From Kerstersia gyiorum (GTDB lineage Bacteria > Pseudomonadota > Gammaproteobacteria > Burkholderiales > Burkholderiaceae_B): DNA of 64,000 nt. Within the stretch, counting starts at the first letter, position 1. The number at the start of each line of letters is the position of its first letter. The notes under the pieces are model-generated. The model was given only the letters and a program-made list of their open reading frames with translations, did no database searches and was not told where the DNA came from. Shown here in pieces: positions 58,017 through 64,000 of the stretch. Location: contig NZ_SGWZ01000003.1 in NCBI RefSeq assembly GCF_004216755.1, forward strand, positions 186,001 to 250,000, read 5' to 3'. The translations under genes were made by a program, and so were the position numbers.

Positions 58017-60121
58017 GCTGCATTACCTATCAGACTGGTCACCTGTACGCGATGGTCACCAGGAATTTCATTGTTGGCCAGAACCACGATCTGGGGAATA
58101 TGGCTGCGCAGGAAGCGCGACAGGCTGGCCCGCAAGGCCGACGACACCAGCAGGACCGGCGCGTCGCCGTTATCCTCTTGCCGCACCACGGCTTGCTGCG
58201 CTTCACGCAGCAAGGTATCTGCCAACCCTGGCTCCAGCGCGCCGCTGGTGGAAAGCGCCTGGGTCAACACACGCTCCAGCCGGCTTTCCAGGCCAATCAC
58301 GCGCAGGTCCGTGGTGTTGCCAAACCATTGCTGCACCAGCATCCGCCCCAGCGCCTGGCGCACGTGGGCCAGCAAGGTGCCAGCGTCCGCGCCGCCAGGT
58401 TGCGCCGCCAACCGCGGCACCCACTCGGCCAGCGTATCCAGGATGGTCCGCATATCGCGTATGGGCACTTCTTCTTCCAGCAAGCCTTGCAATACCTGGC
58501 GCAGCAGGTTCAGCGACACGACCTTGGGCACCAGGTCGCCCGCCAGCTTGGGCGCTTCGCGGTTGATGCGATCCAGCAGTTCCTGCACTTCCTGGCTGCC
58601 CAGCAAGGCCGCACCATGGCGATGCAGCAAGTGGTTGATATGCGTGGCGATCACGGTGCCAGGATCGACCACGGTATAGCCTGCCGCCTGCGCCCGTTCG
58701 CGCTGTGCCAGGTCTATCCAGAACGCCGGCAGCCCGAACGCCGGGTCGGTGGTCGGAATGCCTTCGATGGCTGCACTGTCCAGCCCACCGGGGTCTATGG
58801 CCAGCCAGCGGTCCGGCATCGCCGAGCCACGGCCGATCTCCACGCCGGAAAGCAGGATACGGTACTCTCCCGGCTGCAGTTCCAGGTTGTCACGGATATG
58901 CACCACCGGCGGCAGGAAGCCGACCTCCTGAGCGAACTTCTTGCGCAGGCTGCGGATGCGCAACAGCAATTCCCCGCCCTGCACGTGATCGACCAACGGG
59001 ATCAGGCGATATCCGACTTCCAGCCCCAGCGGGTCGACCAAGGAGACGTCATCCCAACTGGCCTCCATATCAGCCTCCTGCGCGGCAGCCGCTGCTGGCG
59101 CGCGCGCCGCCTGTTCCTGCTGGGCGGCACGCGATTGGCGCTGCATCTGCGCCCAGCCGCTGGCGCCCATGACGGCAGCCAGCGACAGGAAAACCAGGTG
59201 CGGCATGTTCGGAATCAGCCCGATGAGCGTCAGTACGCCAGCCGCGAGAAACATCACATTGGGATTGGCGAACAGCTGGCTGGTTACCTGCTGGCCGATA
59301 TCCTCGCCCGTCACCACCCGCGACACCACCACGCCTGAGGCCGTGGAAATGACCAGCGCAGGAATCTGTGACACCAGGCCGTCGCCCACCGTCAGCAAGG
59401 TGTAGACCCGGCCGGCGTCGCCAAATGACATATCGTGCTGGGCAACCCCGACGATCAGGCCGCCGACGATACTGATGACCATGATCAGCAGGCCGGCCAC
59501 CGCATCGCCACGGACAAACTTGCTGGCGCCATCCATGGCGCCATAGAACTCCGCTTCCTGCGCCACGGCGCCACGGCGACGGCGCGCCTCTTCCTCGCCA
59601 ATCAGGCCGGCATTCAAGTCGGCGTCGATCGCCATCTGCTTGCCTGGCATGGCATCCAGCGTGAAACGCGCCCCGACCTCGGCAATGCGCCCGGCGCCCT
59701 TGGTGATCACCATGAAGTTGATGATGACCAGGATGATGAACACGACCAGCCCGACGGCGAAATTGCCGCCGACCAGGAATTGGCCAAAGGCTTCGATGAC
59801 CTTGCCAGCGGCATCCTGCCCGGTATGACCATGCAGCAATACCACGCGCGTCGAGGCCACGTTGAGTGACAGCCGGAACAGCGTGGCGAATAGCAGCACG
59901 GCGGGAAACGCCGCGAAATCCAGCGGCTTCTCCGTGAACATCACCACCAGCATGATGATGATTGCCAATGCAATATTGAAGGTAAACAGCAAGTCCAGCA
60001 GCAGTGGCGGCAGTGGCAACACCAGCATGCCCAGCACAAACATGATGAGGATGGGCCCGACCAGCAACCGTGGGTTGCCTCCGTTCAGGCGCCGCAGATG
60101 ATTCAACAGGCCGGCATTCAT
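58013..60121 (-). CDS. flhA: Flagellar export gate protein FlhA
   Basis: This 702-residue protein has about eight N-terminal membrane helices (LLVGPILIMFVLGMLVLPLP, LDLLFTFNIALAIIIMLVVM), the FHIPEP signature region (ARFTLDAMPGKQMAIDADLN, with GLIGEEEARRRR) and a large cytoplasmic domain that forms the nonameric ring and receives chaperone-substrate complexes. The length is that of Salmonella FlhA (692). It overlaps flhB and flhF by 4 bases on each side. Confidence 0.96.
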   Translation of the reverse strand: MNAGLLNHLRRLNGGNPRLLVGPILIMFVLGMLVLPLPPLLLDLLFTFNIALAIIIMLVVMFTEKPLDFAAFPAVLLFATLFRLSLNVASTRVVLLHGHTGQDAAGKVIEAFGQFLVGGNFAVGLVVFIILVIINFMVITKGAGRIAEVGARFTLDAMPGKQMAIDADLNAGLIGEEEARRRRGAVAQEAEFYGAMDGASKFVRGDAVAGLLIMVISIVGGLIVGVAQHDMSFGDAGRVYTLLTVGDGLVSQIPALVISTASGVVVSRVVTGEDIGQQVTSQLFANPNVMFLAAGVLTLIGLIPNMPHLVFLSLAAVMGASGWAQMQRQSRAAQQEQAARAPAAAAAQEADMEASWDDVSLVDPLGLEVGYRLIPLVDHVQGGELLLRIRSLRKKFAQEVGFLPPVVHIRDNLELQPGEYRILLSGVEIGRGSAMPDRWLAIDPGGLDSAAIEGIPTTDPAFGLPAFWIDLAQRERAQAAGYTVVDPGTVIATHINHLLHRHGAALLGSQEVQELLDRINREAPKLAGDLVPKVVSLNLLRQVLQGLLEEEVPIRDMRTILDTLAEWVPRLAAQPGGADAGTLLAHVRQALGRMLVQQWFGNTTDLRVIGLESRLERVLTQALSTSGALEPGLADTLLREAQQAVVRQEDNGDAPVLLVSSALRASLSRFLRSHIPQIVVLANNEIPGDHRVQVTSLIGNAA

Positions 60122-61269
60122 GCGGCACTCTCCTTGCCATCGGGGTCCAGGCCAGCGGGCACGGCCAGGCCGTCCGGCGCAGCCGGTTCAAGGCCCAGTC
60201 CGGACTCCTTCCAGGCACGCAGCCGGAATACCCAGGCCAGCACCTCGGCCACGACGGCATACAATTCCACAGGAATTTCCTGCTCCAGTTCTACGTGATG
60301 ATGCAAGGCCCGCGCCAGCGGCGGCGCCTGCAGCAAAGGCACACCATGTTCCTGCGCCAGGGCGCGTATCCGGGCCGCAACCAGGCCGCTGCCCTTGGCC
60401 ACCACCTTGGGCGCGCCACCCCGGCCTTCCTCGTAGCGCAAGGCCACGGCATAGTGCGTGGGGTTGGTCACCACGACATCCGCCTGAGGTACGTTGGCCA
60501 TCATGCGCCGACGCGCCATATTGCGCTGTTGCTGGCGCAGCCGCCCCTTGACGTGCGGGTCGCCCTCGCTCTCCTTGTGCTCCTGCCGCACGTCCTGGCG
60601 TGACATCCTGAGCTTTTTCAAATGGCTGAAGATCTGCCAGGGTACGTCCAGCAACACGATGAACAGCAAGGCGGCAATGATGGTGGTGCAAATCCGCGCC
60701 ACCGTGCCCAGCGCTTCTGCCAGGGCTGCCGCCGTCGGCGCATTGAGCAGCGCCAGGATCGTGTCGCGCCGCGTCCAGATCGCCCAGGCTGCCACGCCCC
60801 CCACCAGCAGGGACTTGGCAAACGCCTTGACCAGTTCGATGAGCGCCTGCATGGAAAACATGCGCTTGACGCCCTTGAGCGCATTGAGCCGTTCCAGTTT
60901 GGGCGCCAGGCTTTTCGATGACAGCAACAGGCCGCCCAGCAGCACGGAGCCCGCCAGCGCCGCCACCAGCAGCACGGCAAACAAGGGCAGCAGGCCTTGC
61001 AGCACTTCCCAGGATGACGCGGCGCTTTGCGCCAGCATCTGGGTTGTGTCCATGGCCACCGTACGGCTGAAGCCCAGGCTCTGGCGCAGCATGCCGCCGA
61101 TTTTCTCGTACAGCAGCGTAGCACTCAGCCAAAGCCCCGCCATGCCTCCGGCCAGGATCAGGAAGGTGGACAGCTCGCGCGAACGAGCCACCTGCCCCTC
61201 TTCCCTGGCCTGTTCAAGCCGCCGGGGCGAGGCCGCTTCGGTTTTTTCGAGATCGCTGTCGTCAGCCAC
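60118..61269 (-). CDS. flhB: Flagellar export specificity switch FlhB
   Basis: This 383-residue protein has four membrane helices and a cytoplasmic domain with the autocleavage motif NPTH in DVVVTNPTHYAVALRYEEG. Cleavage between Asn and Pro switches export from rod/hook to filament substrates, triggered by FliK. The N-terminus (TEAASPRRLEQAREEGQVAR) is typical. The gene follows cheZ after 62 bases on the same strand. Confidence 0.96.
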   Translation of the reverse strand: MADDSDLEKTEAASPRRLEQAREEGQVARSRELSTFLILAGGMAGLWLSATLLYEKIGGMLRQSLGFSRTVAMDTTQMLAQSAASSWEVLQGLLPLFAVLLVAALAGSVLLGGLLLSSKSLAPKLERLNALKGVKRMFSMQALIELVKAFAKSLLVGGVAAWAIWTRRDTILALLNAPTAAALAEALGTVARICTTIIAALLFIVLLDVPWQIFSHLKKLRMSRQDVRQEHKESEGDPHVKGRLRQQQRNMARRRMMANVPQADVVVTNPTHYAVALRYEEGRGGAPKVVAKGSGLVAARIRALAQEHGVPLLQAPPLARALHHHVELEQEIPVELYAVVAEVLAWVFRLRAWKESGLGLEPAAPDGLAVPAGLDPDGKESAA

Positions 61270-61331
61270 GCCAGCCCCTCACGCGCACGGCCGGGCCAGC
61301 CAAGGCTGCTGCGACGGCTTGCAACAAACGA

Positions 61332-61967
61332 TCACAAGCCCAGTTCCGACAAGAGGTCATCAACCTGATCCTGGCTGGAGACGATATCCGTCCGGCCTTC
61401 GACACGGACCTGCGGTCCGTTGAGCAGGCCTTCGGCTTCGTCGCGCTTTTCCTGGGGCACGTGATCCAACAGCACCTGCAGCAGCTCTTTTTCCAGGGTA
61501 CCGATCAGATCGGTCAGCTTCATGATGACCTGCCCGGTCAGATCCTGGAAATCCTGGGCCATCATGATGTCCAATAAATGCCCGTGCGTGGCCTCGGCAT
61601 TGCGGGCGGCTGTCTGCAGATAGACGCAGGTATCGGCCGGCAGATCCGCGTCAGCCTCGCCACCGGCGCGGCTGCCCGCCTGCCAGCGGGCCAGCAGCGC
61701 CTGCGCGCCCTGGTCGATTTCGCCTTGCAGCGGCTGGGCCTGCTCGATGGCGCCCAGCACCCGCGTGGCGGCCTGTTCCGTCAGGTTGGCGACATAGCGC
61801 AGTCGGTCGCGCGCATCCGGTATCACCTCTGCCGCATCGCGGACCTTCTGGTCCAGGCCCAGCTCCCGCATACTGTTCTGCAACAGGCGGGTCAGGCGCG
61901 CCACGCGGATGAACAGGTCTTCCTTGCCCGTAGCTGCAGGCTGGTCCTGACTGTCTCGTGCGTCCAT
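61332..61967 (-). CDS. cheZ: CheY phosphatase CheZ
   Basis: This 211-residue protein has the long helical hairpin of CheZ with the catalytic stretch DIMMAQDFQDLTGQVIMKLT (Asp and Gln of QDFQDLTGQ) and the C-terminal CheY-binding helix SQDQVDDLLSELGL. It dephosphorylates CheY-P and ends the tumble signal. It lies 19 bases behind cheY. Confidence 0.95.
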   Translation of the reverse strand: MDARDSQDQPAATGKEDLFIRVARLTRLLQNSMRELGLDQKVRDAAEVIPDARDRLRYVANLTEQAATRVLGAIEQAQPLQGEIDQGAQALLARWQAGSRAGGEADADLPADTCVYLQTAARNAEATHGHLLDIMMAQDFQDLTGQVIMKLTDLIGTLEKELLQVLLDHVPQEKRDEAEGLLNGPQVRVEGRTDIVSSQDQVDDLLSELGL

Positions 61968-61986
61968 CAGATAGGCTCCATGGCGC

Positions 61987-62373
61987 TCACTGCGCCATTT
62001 TTTCGAAGATCTTGTTCAGTTTTTCTTCCAGGGTGGCTGCCGTGAAGGGCTTGACCACATAGCCGCTGGCACCGGCCTGGGCGGCCGCAATGATGTTTTC
62101 CTTCTTCGCCTCGGCCGTGACCATCAGCACCGGCAGGCTCTTCATGGCCTCGTCCGCACGGATGGTCTTGAGCAGCGTCAGGCCATCCATATTGGGCATA
62201 TTCCAGTCGGAAATCACGAAGCGGAAATTGCCTTTCTTCAGCATGTCCATGGCCATGGCACCATCTTCGGCCTCTTCGACGTTCTCGAAGCCCAACTCCT
62301 TGAGCAGATTGCGCACAATGCGGCGCATGGTCGGAAAATCGTCGACCACCAGAATTCTCAGACTTTTGTCCAT
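61987..62373 (-). CDS. cheY: Chemotaxis response regulator CheY
   Basis: This 128-residue single-domain receiver has the acidic pocket Asp11-Asp12, the phosphorylation site Asp56 (VISDWNMPNMDG), Thr86 (MVTAEAK) and Lys108 (GYVVKPF). The length and residues match E. coli CheY closely. Phosphorylated CheY binds FliM and FliN. It is 55 bases behind cheB in the same operon. Confidence 0.97.
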   Translation of the reverse strand: MDKSLRILVVDDFPTMRRIVRNLLKELGFENVEEAEDGAMAMDMLKKGNFRFVISDWNMPNMDGLTLLKTIRADEAMKSLPVLMVTAEAKKENIIAAAQAGASGYVVKPFTAATLEEKLNKIFEKMAQ

Positions 62374-62428
62374 GAACCGAAACCTCTATCCAATCAATTG
62401 ATAAATCATTGCCCGGTACCGGCCCCGC

Positions 62429-63595
62429 TCAAATGCGGCTGACCCTGGCACCGAGTTTTTCCTGTATCGCCGCGCCGATCTGGGCCAGCGGCACAACACT
62501 TTCCACCGCTCCCACCTGCACGGCCTCACGCGGCATGCCATAGACCACGCAGCTGTTTTCGTCCTGGGCCAGCGTCTGTGCCCCCGCTCGCCGCATCGCA
62601 AGCAGGCCCGCCGCACCATCCTTGCCCATGCCGGTCAGGATGACACCGATCGCATTCCTGCCCGCCACGGCGGCGGCGGAATGAAACAGCACATCCACCG
62701 ACGGGCGATGCCGGTTGACCGGCACGCCGTCGTCGAGTTCCACCACGTAATTTGCGCCGCTGCGCGCCAGGCGCAGGTGGCAGTCGCCGCCCGGCGCCAG
62801 GTAAACGTGGCCCGGCAATACCCGTTCGCCATCCCTGGCTTCGCTGACGCTCAGCGCGCACAGGCTGTCTAGGCGCTGCGCGAAGGAACGGGTAAAGCCC
62901 GCCGGCATATGCTGGGTGATCAAGATGCCGGGCATGTCAGGCGGCAGGTGCTCCAGCACCTGCCGGATGGCCTCGGTGCCGCCCGTGGATGCGCCAATGA
63001 CGACGATTTTTTCCGTGCCGGTAAACGGGGTACGCAATGCCGGCCGGCGGATTGCCGCTTCCTCGCAGCCGGCCGCCGTCGCAGGTGCCACGGCGGCGGC
63101 GACAGCGGTTGTGGCTGTGGCCGCTGTAGCGGCTGCGCCAGCGCTGACGGCTGCGGACACGGTAGCAGCCAGGCGCGGCCTACGGCTGATCCTGGCGCTT
63201 GCAGCGACACGGATTTTCTCCGCGATGAGATCGCTGTATTCACGCAGGCCGTCGCGTATCCCCAGCCGGGGCTTGGTCACAAAATCCACCGCGCCCAGCT
63301 CCAGCGCCCGCAGGGTCACCTCGCCACCGCGCTCGGTCAGCGAAGACACCATCAGCACCGGCATGGGCCGCAGCCGCATCAGCTTCTCCAGGAAATCCAG
63401 ACCGTCCATGCGCGGCATTTCCACGTCCAGCGTCAGCACGTCCGGCCGATGTTGCTTGATCAGCTCCCGCGCCACATAGGGATCAGGGGCGACCGCCACC
63501 ACTTCCATATCGTCATGGCTATTGATGATCTCGGTCATCAGGCCGCGCACCAAGGCCGAATCATCGACGCACAGAACGCGTATTTTCTTGTTCAT
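62429..63595 (-). CDS. cheB: Chemoreceptor methylesterase and deamidase CheB
   Basis: This 388-residue protein has an N-terminal receiver domain (Asp11-Asp12, Asp57 in VLTLDVEMPRMDG) and a C-terminal methylesterase domain. The catalytic Ser lies in VVIGASTGGTEA, the His in LITQHMPAGFT and the Asp near GVILTGMGKDGAAGL. The linker at about 145-180 is an Ala/Thr/Val-rich low-complexity stretch. It removes methyl groups added by CheR, setting adaptation. It overlaps cheD by 4 bases. Confidence 0.96.
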   Translation of the reverse strand: MNKKIRVLCVDDSALVRGLMTEIINSHDDMEVVAVAPDPYVARELIKQHRPDVLTLDVEMPRMDGLDFLEKLMRLRPMPVLMVSSLTERGGEVTLRALELGAVDFVTKPRLGIRDGLREYSDLIAEKIRVAASARISRRPRLAATVSAAVSAGAAATAATATTAVAAAVAPATAAGCEEAAIRRPALRTPFTGTEKIVVIGASTGGTEAIRQVLEHLPPDMPGILITQHMPAGFTRSFAQRLDSLCALSVSEARDGERVLPGHVYLAPGGDCHLRLARSGANYVVELDDGVPVNRHRPSVDVLFHSAAAVAGRNAIGVILTGMGKDGAAGLLAMRRAGAQTLAQDENSCVVYGMPREAVQVGAVESVVPLAQIGAAIQEKLGARVSRI

Positions 63596-64000
63596 TGCTT
63601 TTCCTGCTTGCTATTGCCCAAGTAAAGGCGCTCATCGGGTTCGTGTTCCAGGGCACGAACCCTCGCCGCCCAGGCCAGGGCTTCTCTTTCCGCGGCGTCC
63701 GCTTGCTGGCCGCCAAACCGCCGTACCCGAGTCAGGCCGCTGGCGGGAAAGAAGTTCACCCTGCGGGCCTGTGTACCGCCCAGATCATGGGCAATGACCG
63801 GAATACCGGCACGTTCCAGATAGGCCCGCACGAACTTCGCGTTACTGGCACCAACCGCCATCCGTGTCACGCCTGCCAGCACCGCGCCGCCGCCGAATAC
63901 CTTGGCCTCCAGCCGTTGGCGCTGCGCACCGGCCCGGATCAAGGCTTCAATCAGCGTGTCCATGGCGTGCTGGCCATAACGCATGCTGCCCGCCGGTGCC
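63592..64000 (-). CDS. cheD: Chemoreceptor glutamine deamidase CheD, C-terminal part
   Basis: The frame is open to the right edge, so the N-terminal part with the catalytic Cys lies outside. The visible 135 or so codons contain APAGSMRYGQHAMDTLI, VFGGGAVLAG and IPVIAHDLGGTQARRVNFFP, all typical of CheD (the HDLGG block is diagnostic). CheD deamidates receptor glutamines. The ATG at 63984 is internal and not the start. It lies upstream of cheB in the same operon. Confidence 0.9.
   Translation of the reverse strand, partial: APAGSMRYGQHAMDTLIEALIRAGAQRQRLEAKVFGGGAVLAGVTRMAVGASNAKFVRAYLERAGIPVIAHDLGGTQARRVNFFPASGLTRVRRFGGQQADAAEREALAWAARVRALEHEPDERLYLGNSKQEKQ

Noticed and set aside
1..64000. 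CRISPR arrays, tRNA or rRNA genes, insertion sequences, phage or att sites
   Set aside because: No regularly spaced direct repeats, cloverleaf-like sequences, transposase or integrase frames were seen on reading. The scars described are not flanked by recognisable mobile-element ends.

Overview
The window is bacterial chromosome from a betaproteobacterium, most probably Burkholderiales/Alcaligenaceae. The evidence is the gene order and content of the flagellar and chemotaxis region (fliE-fliA, fliF to fliR, flgL to flgB, flgAMN, flhF-flhA-flhB, cheZYBD), which resembles the Bordetella/Achromobacter/Alcaligenes layout. The genus cannot be fixed from sequence reading alone. Base composition is very uneven. 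Hand counts of single 60-base lines give about 33-40% G+C in the first kilobase and in the middle of the 15.9-18.3 kb receptor gene, and about 70% in the flagellar genes.

Positions 1 to about 26,000 form an iron and heme acquisition island made of three modules. (1) At 1-3887 lie the 3' part of a TonB-dependent receptor, a secreted hemophilin (HphA-like) and a Slam outer-membrane translocon: a Slam-dependent hemophore system. Two unrecognised membrane-protein genes follow, then an operon of two half-size ABC transporters plus a small STAS-like protein (5542-9184) that may move heme or a related ligand across the inner membrane. (2) At 9950-18743, on the minus strand, lies a second and mechanistically different hemophore system of the Has type: a HasR-like receptor, a divergent HasA-like hemophore with a C-terminal type I secretion signal, and its own ABC/MFP/TolC exporter. 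(3) At 19165-25203 lie an AraC-family regulator and, divergently, an RhtX/FptX/YbtX-like MFS permease with two YbtP/YbtQ-like ABC transporters, a siderophore import module. A nearly identical 26-bp element occurs upstream of the regulator and upstream of hasR. Shorter copies lie upstream of the exporter operon. They suggest that one AraC regulator links modules 2 and 3. The island shows scars: an aminotransferase remnant with an in-frame amber codon (9233-9460), and a junction near 25,650 where an MFS fragment and an AraC fragment are both cut.

Positions 26,025 to 64,000 are a flagellar and chemotaxis cluster. It holds fliA and fliE (minus), fliFGHIJK and fliLMNOPQR (plus: basal body, C-ring, export ATPase and gate), an Aer-like and a Tsr/Tar-like chemoreceptor with flgLKJIHGFEDCB (minus: rod, hook, rings, junction), flgA and flgMN (plus: P-ring chaperone, anti-sigma factor, hook-junction chaperone), and flhFAB with cheZYB and a partial cheD (minus). 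Near-consensus sigma-28 promoters are visible upstream of flgM and flgK, giving a class III tier that includes the hook-junction proteins and probably the two receptors behind them. FlhF is about twice the usual size because of a roughly 480-residue C-terminal extension. Flagellin, cap, motor and flhDC genes are not in the window.
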